A DNA stretch of 64,000 nucleotides from JANQMY01 sp965228775. GTDB taxonomy: Bacteria > Pseudomonadota > Alphaproteobacteria > JANQMY01. The notes beneath the pieces are model-generated. The model was not told where the DNA came from. It saw nothing but the letters and a program-made list of their open reading frames with translations, and did not search any database. The translations under genes were made by a program, and so were the position numbers. Each line of letters starts with the position of its first letter. The stretch's first letter is position 1. Below are positions 16,038 through 24,385 of this stretch, piece after piece. Where the stretch lies: positions 2,418,001 through 2,482,000 of the forward strand of contig OZ245840.1 of assembly GCA_965228775.1 (NCBI GenBank), in the 5' to 3' direction.

Positions 16038-17110
16038 GCCACCTCGCGAACCGGCTGAAACTACTTCTGACGGCCTTTTCATTGCTTGGCCTTTCCCAAG
16101 CAACCGCCGCGCAAGGTGAAGAACCGCCCCTACCGCCCGTCACCTATTTGGAGGCCACCCCGTCTTCTTTTGCGATCGACAGTTTGATGCTCAAGGCAAC
16201 CAAAGCCGGGCGCACCGTTGTAGCCGTCGGCGAGCGCGGACACATTGTCAGGTCGACCGACGATGGAGCCACCTGGCATCAGGCCGCTCATGTCCCTACT
16301 CAATCAACCCTCACCGACGTCCATTTTTTGACCAGTTCGGTCGGGTGGGCTGTGGGACATGACGCCATTATTCTCCACACGGAAGATGGGGGCAAAAACT
16401 GGTCGCGCCAGTTCGCCGACCCTGGCGCGGAACGCTTGTTACTGACCATACATTTCTTCAATGAAAACCATGGTTTTGCCATGGGAGACGGCAGCCTGAT
16501 CTTGGAAACCAAGGATGGCGGCAAGTCCTGGAAACGGCATAGTGCTTGGCGCGATACTTATGGCGATTTTCAGCTTAGCGACGCTTTCCAAAGCCCTAAA
16601 GCCGATACGATTTATGTGGCCGCTGATTTTGGCGCGGTGTTCCGGTTCAGGGATACGGGCCTCACCTTCCGGCTCATGCAAACACCGGCGCAGGCCACGT
16701 TCCGGCGGGGCTTCATGCTGGAGAATGGGACGGTCTGGCTTACCGGCGCGCGCGATCAGTTGTGGCGGTCGAACCGAAACCGCACGGATTGGCGCCGGAT
16801 CAAAACGAATGCGGGATACGCGCTCAATACAGGTACGGCCCTGCCAAACGATTCACTGCTCTTTGCCGGTGACCATGGCGCCGTGGTGATGAGTTTTGAT
16901 GGCGGCAAAACTTTTCGGGCGGTCACTTCGCCCACATTGGCCGACTATGTGGATGTGCTGTGGATCGCTGACAGCACTGTCTTGTTCCTCGGATCTGCGG
17001 GTCTAACGCGTGTCCAGATGCCGACAGCACAGGATTGCCCACCGGACAGCGAACAAGCAGCGAATTGTGAGCTGGTCTTGCTGGATCGGAAACTCACCCC
17101 CATCAATTGA
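16034..17110 (+). CDS. Exported YCF48/BNR-repeat beta-propeller protein, probable CTG start
   Basis: About 358 residues with repeated BNR/YCF48 units: VAVGERGHIVRSTDDGATWHQ, WAVGHDAIILHTEDGGKNWSR and AMGDGSLILETKDGGKSWKRH, each with the DGG..W turn, consistent with a beta-propeller in the periplasm. A signal peptide RLKLLLTAFSLLGLSQATA precedes AQGEE. No ATG, GTG or TTG lies sensibly ahead of it; a CTG at 16034 overlaps the TGA of the previous gene in the manner of an ATGA junction, so I place the start there. YCF48-type proteins aid assembly of membrane complexes, and in many proteobacteria are encoded beside MMPL exporters; an MMPL gene lies 31 kb away here. A terminator follows the stop directly. 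Confidence 0.72.
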   Translation: MSHLANRLKLLLTAFSLLGLSQATAAQGEEPPLPPVTYLEATPSSFAIDSLMLKATKAGRTVVAVGERGHIVRSTDDGATWHQAAHVPTQSTLTDVHFLTSSVGWAVGHDAIILHTEDGGKNWSRQFADPGAERLLLTIHFFNENHGFAMGDGSLILETKDGGKSWKRHSAWRDTYGDFQLSDAFQSPKADTIYVAADFGAVFRFRDTGLTFRLMQTPAQATFRRGFMLENGTVWLTGARDQLWRSNRNRTDWRRIKTNAGYALNTGTALPNDSLLFAGDHGAVVMSFDGGKTFRAVTSPTLADYVDVLWIADSTVLFLGSAGLTRVQMPTAQDCPPDSEQAANCELVLLDRKLTPIN

Positions 17111-17129
17111 TGACGCAGGCGTCATTTTT
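17111..17129 (+). terminator. Rho-independent terminator after the YCF48-like gene
   Basis: TGACGCAGGCGTCA followed by TTTTT starts at the base after the stop codon. The stem is short, five to six pairs, but the U-tract is uninterrupted. Confidence 0.6.
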
Positions 17130-17202
17130 CTGGAAATCTCCGAATACATAAGGTACCCTTGGGTCAATTGGTGAAAAAAACCAAAGACGGAGAAGACGAA
17201 AC

Positions 17203-18036
17203 ATGGCGAACATTACCCGCGATCCGGCGTATAACGCGGTCGATCCGGACGATTTTCCAGCGATGATGGATGTGGAACGTTACGGCGAACGGACGACCGC
17301 ATTCGACAAGATCATTTCGGCGACCCATGACCATTTTTGGGACCCTCTGGACCCGAAATATATCGACTTCTCCGAACCGTTCGATCTGGAGAAGGAATAC
17401 ATCGTCAACCCGGAAACCAATTTGGATCTTCACACAGCTGTTGGCGACAAACTCGACGAAGCACAGAAGATCCGTTTGGTGAACAATGACGCGCTGTGGT
17501 CGTTCTCCAGCATTCTCCATGGAGAACAGGGCGCTCTGTCGCTTTCCGCAAGCTTGTGCCACATCCTGCGTGACCCGGGCGCACAAGAATATGCCGCCAA
17601 TCAGACACGCGAAGAAGCACGTCATGTCACCGGCTTCTCGAAATACATTCACGCCCGTTGGGGCAAGCCTGTCCCGGTTGGCCCGGCATTGGGAGACTTG
17701 CTGACCGAGCTGGTTGCCTCGCCGCTGGTATGGAAGAAATTGGTCGGCATGCAGATGTTGGTAGAAGGCCTCGCCATGGGAGCCTTTGCGTCATTCTACA
17801 AAGAAGGCCGCGACCCTCTGATGGTGAAGCTGTGCCAGCTTGTGATGACGGATGAAGCCTTCCATCACAAATTCGGCAAGATCTGGGCGGACCGCACGAT
17901 CCCTCATTTGTCTAAGGATGAGCACGAGAAGATTGAAGACTGGGCACTGGAAGTGTTCCAAGTGCTGCTCTTCAATCTGGGCAGCCCCGAACAGAAAAAA
18001 TGGATCTATGAAGATCTGGGCCTTGAATGGGAATAG
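17203..18036 (+). CDS. Ferritin-like di-iron carboxylate protein, ended early by in-frame TAG
   Basis: Residues 1-277 of a protein that closely parallels the intact 373-residue product at 50706-51827. The di-iron signature of the R2/ferritin-like oxygenase fold is complete: Glu108 (HGEQG), Glu138-x-x-His141 (EEARH), Glu188 (VEGLA) and Glu218-x-x-His221 (DEAFHH). This suggests an O2-activating or ribonucleotide-reductase-R2-like protein, but the reaction is unknown. A TAG at 18034-18036 stops the frame after GLEWE; the very next codons continue in the same frame into the conserved C-terminal part. The truncated product would keep all metal ligands but lose about 93 residues. Possible explanations are a young pseudogene, a sequencing error or readthrough. 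Confidence 0.78.
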   Translation: MANITRDPAYNAVDPDDFPAMMDVERYGERTTAFDKIISATHDHFWDPLDPKYIDFSEPFDLEKEYIVNPETNLDLHTAVGDKLDEAQKIRLVNNDALWSFSSILHGEQGALSLSASLCHILRDPGAQEYAANQTREEARHVTGFSKYIHARWGKPVPVGPALGDLLTELVASPLVWKKLVGMQMLVEGLAMGAFASFYKEGRDPLMVKLCQLVMTDEAFHHKFGKIWADRTIPHLSKDEHEKIEDWALEVFQVLLFNLGSPEQKKWIYEDLGLEWE

Positions 18037-18318
18037 GTCCAAAGCGCTTTCATGGAGGCATTGACCGACGCAAAGATCCGCGAAGACATGCAGGATGCGA
18101 ACAACATATTCCGTGTTCTGATCAAAACACTGTTGAACGCCGGCATCATTACGGACCGCACGGCACCGGAATATGCCGCTTACATAGATATGAAAGAGCT
18201 GTACGCGGAAGGCGACGAAATGGTCGGCGACGAGATCGCGGAGCAAGGCATCAAATTTTTGATGAACATCAATGGCGGCAAGGCTTTCGTCAGCCCGCGC
18301 ACGGTCGCAGCCGAATAA
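18037..18318 (+). pseudogene. C-terminal continuation of the di-iron gene beyond the in-frame TAG
   Basis: In frame with the preceding gene, so there is a nonsense codon and no frameshift. It reads VQSAFMEALTDAKIRED, then NIFRVLIKTLLNAGIITDRT and ends TVAAE, against VMSALEEAITDDMRRE, DIFRVLIKTLLKAGIITDRT and GVAAE in the paralogue. The stop sits where the paralogue has Asp280. An internal ATG (18052) has no ribosome-binding site, so separate translation is unlikely. A terminator follows at the expected distance from the real gene end. Confidence 0.75.
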
Positions 18319-18341
18319 TCAACAGTTTCTCAGAACTGATG

Positions 18342-18366
18342 AAGGGGGCTTCGCGCCCCCTTTTTC
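18342..18366 (+). terminator. Rho-independent terminator after the di-iron gene
   Basis: AAGGGGGC (18342-18349), loop TTCGC, GCCCCCTT (18355-18362), then more T residues. A strong GC stem with a U-tract, 23 bp after the second stop codon. Confidence 0.88.
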
Positions 18367-18447
18367 TTGTCACCAAGCCATTCCCATCAATGCTTTTCCG
18401 ACTGTAGGATGGCAGACAAGAGAAAAGAGACGGAAGGAAATGGAGCC

Positions 18448-19251
18448 ATGCCTGACAGTAGTTTTGAGTTCGTGAAGATCGAAAAAGCGGACGGCGTGGC
18501 CACGGTATCCTTCGACCGGGGAGACAAGTTAAATGCTCTCTCCGCCGATCTCATGTCGGAAATTACCCGAACAGCACAGGTGCTGGACGGCGACACCTCT
18601 GTCCACGCCATTGTGCTCGCCGGTAATGAGTTTACGTTTTCCGCTGGCGCCGACCTTTCCGACAGCAAGCTTGCCGCCCGGCGCAAGGCAAGCCTGCTTG
18701 AGCAACGCCAGCAAGTACGTTTGGGCCCGGATATGTGCCACGCTTGGGAAAAGCTGGAGCAGATGACAATCGTCGCGCTCGAGAATTTTTGCATTGGCGG
18801 CGGCGTTGCGCTGGCGCTGGCTTGCGATTTTCGAATCGCGGGCAAGTCCACGCATTTACGCCTTCCCGAGGTGCCATTGGGCATGAATATGAGCTGGCAC
18901 AGCCTGCCACGCCTGGCCTCGCTTGTGGGACCGGCACGCGCCAAACAGTTCACCATCCTGGGCGAAAAACTGTTTGCGGAAGACGCATTGGCGTGGGGCA
19001 TGATCGAACAGGTTGTGGATGACGGCACAGCCTTCGACGCAGCCCAAGACATGGCAAAGCGGATTGCTGCCTTGCCCCCAATTCCTGTGCGCATGTCGAA
19101 ACAGGCCATAAACGCGGCCGCCGGCGCAATGAACTACGCAACCACATTTATGGATCGCGATCAGTTCCTGCTTACATCTCAAAGTGAAGATCAGAAAGAG
19201 GCGGTCGCTGCATTTTTGGAGAAACGTCCGCCCAAGTTTTCCGGACGTTAA
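18448..19251 (+). CDS. Enoyl-CoA hydratase/isomerase (crotonase) family protein
   Basis: A 267-residue crotonase-fold enzyme acting on acyl-CoA thioesters in the cytoplasm. The oxyanion-hole blocks are visible: NEFTFSAGADLSD (about residues 58-70) and ENFCIGGGVALALACDFRIA (about 111-130). The usual second catalytic glutamate region reads LRLPEVPLGMNMSW, retaining the glutamate of PE. Which reaction (hydration, isomerisation, decarboxylation) cannot be told. I chose the ATG at 18448; GGAAGG and GGAG precede it. It is transcribed alone after a terminator, and no beta-oxidation operon surrounds it. A second, more distant crotonase gene lies 2.3 kb downstream. Confidence 0.88.
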   Translation: MPDSSFEFVKIEKADGVATVSFDRGDKLNALSADLMSEITRTAQVLDGDTSVHAIVLAGNEFTFSAGADLSDSKLAARRKASLLEQRQQVRLGPDMCHAWEKLEQMTIVALENFCIGGGVALALACDFRIAGKSTHLRLPEVPLGMNMSWHSLPRLASLVGPARAKQFTILGEKLFAEDALAWGMIEQVVDDGTAFDAAQDMAKRIAALPPIPVRMSKQAINAAAGAMNYATTFMDRDQFLLTSQSEDQKEAVAAFLEKRPPKFSGR

Positions 19252-19266
19252 GCGCTGCGCGGCGAT

Positions 19267-19722
19267 TTAGTCGGTCTGCCGAACCAACACGTGGTCGAAC
19301 AAAATTTGGGTATCTTTCGCCCCAACCACTTCATTGATTGCCTTCGTCAATCGGTGATCGATGATATCCAGATCAGGGGCGGCATCCGCCCGCATCGATG
19401 TCACACCATAGGCCGTTAGTGTACGGACCATTGCATCCCGAAGTTTGATCATTCGCTGTTGAACTTTGTATCGCATTTTAGGGTCGGGAATGTGAAGCCC
19501 AATTTTCAACGTCATCAAACCGCGAACCCGAAAGTCTTCGATGATGGAAATCGTCATCGGATCTAAATTCACATAGGCAGAAGGATCGACCCCTTTTCGC
19601 TTTGGGGCAGCAGCCTCCACCGGCGGCGCCAGCAATATAAGGGACAGACACAGAAGCGCTGTCCAGAAGGTGCTGCGGGTAAACCAGGTGATTGTTCCGT
19701 AATGATACAAACGCGAATACAT
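19267..19722 (-). CDS. FliL-like protein with N-terminal signal/anchor
   Basis: A 151-residue protein with a hydrophobic N-terminal segment (about 18-38, ALLCLSLILLAPPVEAAA) and a C-terminal domain reminiscent of FliL, the flagellar basal-body protein that supports the stator. The matching pattern is LKIGLHIPDPKMRYKVQQRMIKLRDAMVRTL, followed by LDIIDHRLTKAINEVVGAKDTQILFDHVLV, i.e. rim-like strands around LRDAI..L and a terminal VLVRQ. Full FliL is somewhat longer. A gene for a flagellar-rod-like protein is divergent 200 bp away, supporting the assignment. No other flagellar genes are present. Confidence 0.5.
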   Translation of the reverse strand: MYSRLYHYGTITWFTRSTFWTALLCLSLILLAPPVEAAAPKRKGVDPSAYVNLDPMTISIIEDFRVRGLMTLKIGLHIPDPKMRYKVQQRMIKLRDAMVRTLTAYGVTSMRADAAPDLDIIDHRLTKAINEVVGAKDTQILFDHVLVRQTD

Positions 19723-19921
19723 GGGATTGGTCAGTTACTCTTTCCTTACCGCATCTGAACACGCCCGCGTAAAGGAACCGTTGAAGATTGGCGCAGAGAT
19801 CTGCTTATCTGCCAACCAAGGTGCACGACAATTCGTCTAAACTTTAATCTGAATTTTCGTTAAGTCATTGTTTTTATTATGTTTTCTTGACTATCCGGCA
19901 AACCCATCCTATATTACCAGC

Positions 19922-20248
19922 ATGATACCAGGAGCAACCTTTGCCATTGCCGGTCTGCGCGCCGCGGGAACACAGTTTAATGCGCGTGCGGATAATATCG
20001 CCAATGCACAGACGCCGGATTACCGGCGCGCCATCCCAGATCAAGTGTCAACAGAGTCGGGACCACAGGTCACGATACACCGCGAACCGCCGCCTGAACC
20101 TTCCTTTCCGGGTGCACCGGCAAATAATGTCCGGCTCGAAGAAGAACTTGTTGCCGCCAAACTAAGCGAGACGGCCTATAAGGCCGCGGCACGCGTGCTG
20201 CGCGCCGCGGACGAAATTACGGAAGAGACGCTCGACCTTCTGATCTAA
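19922..20248 (+). CDS. Flagellar basal-body rod (FlgB/FlgC-type) domain protein
   Basis: A 108-residue protein whose N-terminus matches the rod-protein motif: FAIAGLRAAGTQFNARADNIANAQTPDYRRAIP, with the NIANAxTPxYR core of FlgB/C/F/G. The C-terminus (LSETAYKAAARVLRAADEITEETLDLLI) fits the matching helix of rod proteins that pairs with the N-terminal one. It is shorter than FlgC (about 135). Outside a flagellar cluster, such orphans are of uncertain role. The ATG at 19922 begins the recognised domain; an upstream ATG in the same frame has no support. Confidence 0.7.
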   Translation: MIPGATFAIAGLRAAGTQFNARADNIANAQTPDYRRAIPDQVSTESGPQVTIHREPPPEPSFPGAPANNVRLEEELVAAKLSETAYKAAARVLRAADEITEETLDLLI

Positions 20249-20270
20249 CCCCAAACCTGGGACAGGACCT

Positions 20271-20374
20271 AGGGCATGATCATGTTTCATGAAAACATGA
20301 TCATGCCTACGCATCACCGTTTGTCGCGCGATCGGACGGTTAACCGGATTCCACTTAACCTGATCGCGCTCTAC
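20271..20374. repeat. Bipartite palindromic intergenic repeat, second copy
   Basis: A perfect 15-bp stem GGCATGATCATGTTT / AAACATGATCATGCC (20273-20287 with 20293-20307, 5-nt loop) is followed by a unit bounded by GCGCGATC (20326-20333) and GATCGCGC (20362-20369) with GGACGGTTAACCGG and CACTTAACC inside. The same order of elements occurs at 8031-8150. Its right edge, CGCTCTA, includes the stop codon of the minus-strand gene next to it. Confidence 0.7.
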
Positions 20375-21150
20375 TCGCGTCCGAAGATACCCTTGATTTT
20401 GTCGCCAGCTTTCTTGCCGCCGTCTTCAAGAATTCCACCTGCGCCGTCAATGATGCCGCCTGCACCGCCAATCAAATCTTGAATGTTAGCGGTTGCGACC
20501 GCCTTCAATGAAGTTTGCATCAAGCGTCCAACAACAATCGAAGCGATTTCGCCTGGTTCAGCTCCACCGCGCGAAGCGCCGATACCGCTCATATCGATTG
20601 TCGGCAGCGGGACATCCGCAATTTTGGACTCCCCATTCCGTACAGAGATCTGTCCCTCTCGAATGACAAGCCGGTTGATAATCAGTTTGGGACCCGAGGA
20701 TGAAGACGAGCTGCTGGAGCCGCCTGAGAGACTTGCGGTGTAGGCTTCCACATTCTTCTGAATGGTCTGGAGATTGTTTCCGCCTTGGCCAAGCTCATAA
20801 AGGATCTCCGGCGATTCCACAGATACTTCGTTGAGCGTAATCACATCACACCCCGCGGCACCGCAAGATTGCAGCGAATCGAGATCCACCTGTACGTTGA
20901 TGCGTCCGAAGCTCACCGCATTATTGTTCGAGTAGCCTTCGGGGTTGCCGACGGTCAGTCCGTTCAACGCGGCAGACCCGTCCGCCAAGGAGATATCAAC
21001 GCTGTTCAACGCAACGTCGGTTTGGGTGGCGTCCGAGCCATAATCCTCGATCGTGGCTTCAATGATGCCACTCAGATTGGTCAAGACGTAATACATAACG
21101 ACGCCAACAACCGCTACCAACAAGAGCAGAATGAAGAGAAATCTGCGCAT
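20371..21150 (-). CDS. AsmA-like envelope protein
   Basis: A 259-residue protein with one N-terminal membrane anchor (FLFILLLLVAVVGVVMYYVL, about residues 4-23) and a periplasmic beta-rich region that resembles a shortened AsmA/DUF748 module: IIEATIEDYGSDATQTDVALNSVDISLADGSAALNGLTVGNPEGY, then VDLDSL and a PEILYELG block. A serine run (GGSSSSSSSSGP) separates it from a second unit LIINRLVIREGQISV, and the tail is glycine-rich with amphipathic potential (LIGGAGGIIDGAGGILEDGGKKAGDKI). AsmA relatives act in lipid transport between membranes; this small one is uncharacterised. Its TAG stop is part of the adjoining repeat. Confidence 0.65.
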   Translation of the reverse strand: MRRFLFILLLLVAVVGVVMYYVLTNLSGIIEATIEDYGSDATQTDVALNSVDISLADGSAALNGLTVGNPEGYSNNNAVSFGRINVQVDLDSLQSCGAAGCDVITLNEVSVESPEILYELGQGGNNLQTIQKNVEAYTASLSGGSSSSSSSSGPKLIINRLVIREGQISVRNGESKIADVPLPTIDMSGIGASRGGAEPGEIASIVVGRLMQTSLKAVATANIQDLIGGAGGIIDGAGGILEDGGKKAGDKIKGIFGRE

Positions 21151-21202
21151 GGACCAACCCCGCTATTATTCTTGTTTCCGATGGCGCGCATATTAAGCGC
21201 AA

Positions 21203-21454
21203 TTATGTGAAATGGATATGACCGCTAAAGTTGCCCATCCGCGGCGGAAACGAACCCGTTTCCGGTTTGAGCCCCAGCAGGGTCATCACATGGGCCACCA
21301 TGAGAAGCACAACCAACAACGCAATAAACATGATGGGGGTATAAGGAACCATACGAACGCGCCCGAGTTCAATAGGTTTCCGCGCCTGCCAGTTCGCCCA
21401 CAAAAAGACCAGAAGCCCCACACAGAGGATCGATAATGTCGCTGTCCATCCCAT
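21203..21454 (-). CDS. Small two-helix membrane protein
   Basis: An 83-residue protein with two predicted helices, about residues 3-22 (LSILCVGLLVFLWANW) and 41-63 (IMFIALLVVLLMVAHVMTLL), joined by a basic loop RKPIELGRVRMVPYTP. No named family is certain. It lies 50 bp upstream of the AsmA-like gene on the same strand, so the two may be co-transcribed, and is divergent from a crotonase gene. Confidence 0.6.
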   Translation of the reverse strand: MGWTATLSILCVGLLVFLWANWQARKPIELGRVRMVPYTPIMFIALLVVLLMVAHVMTLLGLKPETGSFPPRMGNFSGHIHFT

Positions 21455-21550
21455 AATTGTTGCAGGTCTTAGCCTTCTTGCTGGCTCAATTCCGGCCTCG
21501 AAGCTATGTTAGGGAAAAGTGTTATATCAGGTCTTAAGGGGTGCAAACGC

Positions 21551-22414
21551 ATGACTTATCAGTGTTTTGATGTGCGGATTGAAAACAATATCGCGCATGT
21601 CATTTTGAATCGTCCCGAGAAACGGAACAGCATGAGCCCGGCCTTCTGGGACGAGCTGCCGTCGATCATCAGCGATATCGACCATAATTCAAAGGCTCGG
21701 GTCGTCGTCATTTCATCCACGGGGCCGCATTTCTCCGCAGGTCTAGACACCACCATGTTTTCCGGAAGCGCGGTAGCAGGCGAGAGGCCCGATGACCCGG
21801 AAGAAAAGAAACGCGCCCGTCTTCAGAAAGGCGCCTCCTTCATGAATACGGTCAAGATCATGCAGGACAGTTTTACAGCCTTGGAAAACTGCCGGCTGCC
21901 GGTTCTGGCTGCTATCCAAGGCGGTTGCATTGGCGGCGGTGTCGATCTGATCACGGCATGTGACATGCGCTATGCCACGGAAGATGCATTTCTCACCATC
22001 TTCGAAACGAATATCGGCATGACAGCGGATGTGGGCACGTTCCCGCGCATTGTCAAACTCATCCCGGAAGGGGTGGTGCGCGAGCTGGCCTATACAGGGC
22101 GCCGCATGCCGGCACGAGAGGCCATGTCTGTCGGGTTGGTCAACAGGGTGTTTGCTTCCCATGAGGAGATGCTCGACGAAGTCATGGCGATCGCTGCAGA
22201 AATCGCTCGCAAAGCGCCCCTCGCCGTTCATGGCTGCAAACGGGCGATTACCTTCGCACGCGATCACACCACAGCTGATGGTCTCGAATTCATCGGTCTC
22301 TGGAACGCCTCCATGTTGCATACGGAGGAAATTCTGGAAGCCATGTCCGCTAATGCGGAGAAGCGAGAAGGCGACTTTGCGGATCTGCCGAATTGGCGCA
22401 CAAAGACGGGATAG
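21551..22414 (+). CDS. Enoyl-CoA hydratase/isomerase family protein (dienoyl-CoA isomerase-like)
   Basis: A 287-residue crotonase-fold enzyme. HVILNRPEKRNSMSPAFWDEL is the N-terminal family block; GPHFSAGLDTTMF and AIQGGCIGGGVDLITACDMRYA form the oxyanion hole. FLTIFETNIGMTADVGTFPRI follows, where the glutamate and, in particular, the aspartate of MTADVGT match the catalytic pair of delta3,5-delta2,4-dienoyl-CoA isomerases. That reaction helps break down unsaturated fatty acids with odd-numbered double bonds. The ATG at 21551 follows AAGGGGTG; an earlier in-frame ATG at 21506 is less likely. It stands alone, convergent with the cysD-cysNC operon. Confidence 0.85.
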   Translation: MTYQCFDVRIENNIAHVILNRPEKRNSMSPAFWDELPSIISDIDHNSKARVVVISSTGPHFSAGLDTTMFSGSAVAGERPDDPEEKKRARLQKGASFMNTVKIMQDSFTALENCRLPVLAAIQGGCIGGGVDLITACDMRYATEDAFLTIFETNIGMTADVGTFPRIVKLIPEGVVRELAYTGRRMPAREAMSVGLVNRVFASHEEMLDEVMAIAAEIARKAPLAVHGCKRAITFARDHTTADGLEFIGLWNASMLHTEEILEAMSANAEKREGDFADLPNWRTKTG

Positions 22415-22439
22415 AGGAATTCAAAAAGCAACCGGCATC

Positions 22440-22484
22440 AGTTCTTAAAGCCGTTCTGTCACGAAGATACAGAACGGGCTCTAG
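22440..22484. repeat. Hairpin related to the GAGCCGTT palindromic repeats
   Basis: CCGTTCTGT (22451-22459) and ACAGAACGG (22469-22477) pair perfectly around a 9-nt loop, extended by AAAG and GGCTCT with one bulge. Read on the minus strand, GAGCCCGTTCTG resembles the GAGCCGTTTTG arm at 8032. It lies between two convergent genes and could terminate either. Its edge CTCTAG contains the cysNC stop codon. Confidence 0.6.
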
Positions 22485-24385
22485 CCCTCCAGATATCCGT
22501 TCTCTTCCAGATAGCGGACGATGTCGTTGGCGGCCCGCTCTGCGGCTATTTCCGACGTATCGATATCGATCTCCGCGTTCTCCGGTGCTTCATAGGCCGA
22601 ATCGATGCCGGTGAAGTTCTTAATCTCTCCACGCCGGGCCTTCGCATAGAGCCCTTTCACATCCCGCTGTTCGCAGATTTCAAGCGGCGTCGAAATAAAG
22701 ACTTCGATGAACTCACCGTCCTCGACCAGCTCGCGGGCCATACGCCGCTCACTGACAAAAGGCGAGATAAACGAGACCAGCACAATCATGCCGGCATCCA
22801 CCAAAAGCTTGGCTGTCTCGCCCACCCGGCGGATGTTTTCCACCCGGTCGGCATCCGTAAATCCAAGATCTTTGTTGAGACCATGGCGCACATTGTCCCC
22901 ATCAAGCGTATAGGTGTGACGCCCAAGGTCGTGCAAACGCTTTTCGACCAAGTTCGCGACGGTGGATTTGCCCGATCCGGACAAGCCGGTAAACCACAAG
23001 ACACACGGCTTCTGATTTTTGAGCGCGGCGCGCGAAGACTTGTCCACCTCCAGCGCCTGCCAATGGACATTCTGTGCACGGCGCAGCGAGAAATTGATCA
23101 TACCGACACCGATCGTCGCATTGGTCTGCCGGTCAATCAGAATGAAGCTGCCCGTGGCGCGATTATCCTGATACGGATCGAAGGCTATGGGACGGCTGGT
23201 GGATAGATTACAAACACCCACTTCATTGAGCTCAAGCGTCTTGCCGGATTGATGATCCAATGTGTTCACATTGATCTTATGCTTCAGCTCGGTCACTGTC
23301 GCCGGGATCAAGCGGTTTGCCGTCTTCATGATATACTGGCGGCCAGGCAGCAACGCTTCGTCGTGCATCCATAACAAGTGAGCGGCAAATTGGTCTGTCT
23401 GTTCGGCGGGCGATTGGCCAGCGCAGATCACATCGCCCCGGCTGATGTCTATTTCATCGGTAAGCGTTAGCGTCACCGCTTGATCCGCCACGGCCTTCGC
23501 CAAATCGCCGTCGTAAGACACGATGCGTTCGACGGTCGACCGTTTTGCCGATGGCAACACCACGATTTCGTCACCGGGGGCAACGGTACCGCTGGCGATC
23601 GTGCCCGAAAATCCCCGAAAATCGAGGTTCGGACGGTTCACCCATTGCACGGGCATCCGGAATGGTGCGCCCGAGAGATCGGCGGACACATCGATGGTTT
23701 CAAGGTAAGGCATCAACGGCGCACCTTTATACCAAGGCGTGCGGTTGCTCTTTGCAATGATGTTGTCGCCTTCTAGGGCAGAGATCGGCATGCAGACGAT
23801 GCTCTTAAAGCCAAGATCTTTGGCAAAGGCGTTGTATTCGGTTTCGATGGCGTCAAAAACTTCCTGGTCGAAGCCCACAAGATCCATCTTGTTGATGGCA
23901 ACGACAATATGTTTGATCCCCAGCAGGGACGCGATGAACGTGTGACGGCGGGTTTGGGTCAACACGCCACGGCGCGCGTCAATCAAGATGACGGCCAGTT
24001 CCGCCGTTGACGCACCCGTTGCCATGTTGCGGGTATATTGTTCGTGGCCCGGTGTGTCCGCCACGATAAATTTTCGTTTGTCCGTGGAGAAGAAACGATA
24101 AGCCACATCAATCGTGATGCCCTGTTCACGTTCAGCGGCCAGGCCGTCCAATAACAAGGCGAAATCGATCTTGTTACCCTGCGTGCCTTGCTTCTTGCTA
24201 TCGGCTTCCAATGCTGCCAGCTGATCTTCGAAGATCATCTTGGAATCGTAAAGCAGCCGGCCGATCAGAGTGGATTTGCCGTCGTCCACACTGCCGCAGG
24301 TGATGAACCTGAGGAAGCTTTTGTTTTCGTGGTCCTGGAGATAACCAAGGATATCATCTTCGATGAGGGCGGATTGATGAGCCAT
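22481..24385 (-). CDS. cysNC: Bifunctional sulfate adenylyltransferase large subunit / adenylylsulfate kinase (CysN/CysC)
   Basis: A 634-residue fusion that completes sulfate activation in the cytoplasm. The N-terminal GTPase (about 1-430) has P-loop GSVDDGKSTLIGRLLYDS, DTPGHEQYTRNMATGAS and NKMD, and drives ATP sulfurylase with CysD. The C-terminal APS kinase (about 445-634) has WFTGLSGSGKSTVANLVEKR and DGDNVRHGLNKDLGF, and forms PAPS. Fused NC proteins of this size are usual in alphaproteobacteria (also called NodQ). The start overlaps the cysD stop by one base (TAATG), so translation is coupled. No assimilatory reductase genes are adjacent. Confidence 0.96.
   Translation of the reverse strand: MAHQSALIEDDILGYLQDHENKSFLRFITCGSVDDGKSTLIGRLLYDSKMIFEDQLAALEADSKKQGTQGNKIDFALLLDGLAAEREQGITIDVAYRFFSTDKRKFIVADTPGHEQYTRNMATGASTAELAVILIDARRGVLTQTRRHTFIASLLGIKHIVVAINKMDLVGFDQEVFDAIETEYNAFAKDLGFKSIVCMPISALEGDNIIAKSNRTPWYKGAPLMPYLETIDVSADLSGAPFRMPVQWVNRPNLDFRGFSGTIASGTVAPGDEIVVLPSAKRSTVERIVSYDGDLAKAVADQAVTLTLTDEIDISRGDVICAGQSPAEQTDQFAAHLLWMHDEALLPGRQYIMKTANRLIPATVTELKHKINVNTLDHQSGKTLELNEVGVCNLSTSRPIAFDPYQDNRATGSFILIDRQTNATIGVGMINFSLRRAQNVHWQALEVDKSSRAALKNQKPCVLWFTGLSGSGKSTVANLVEKRLHDLGRHTYTLDGDNVRHGLNKDLGFTDADRVENIRRVGETAKLLVDAGMIVLVSFISPFVSERRMARELVEDGEFIEVFISTPLEICEQRDVKGLYAKARRGEIKNFTGIDSAYEAPENAEIDIDTSEIAAERAANDIVRYLEENGYLEG

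Noticed and set aside
18020..18060. A frameshift in the di-iron gene
   Set aside because: The C-terminal part continues in the same frame directly after the TAG, so it is a nonsense codon and not a frameshift.
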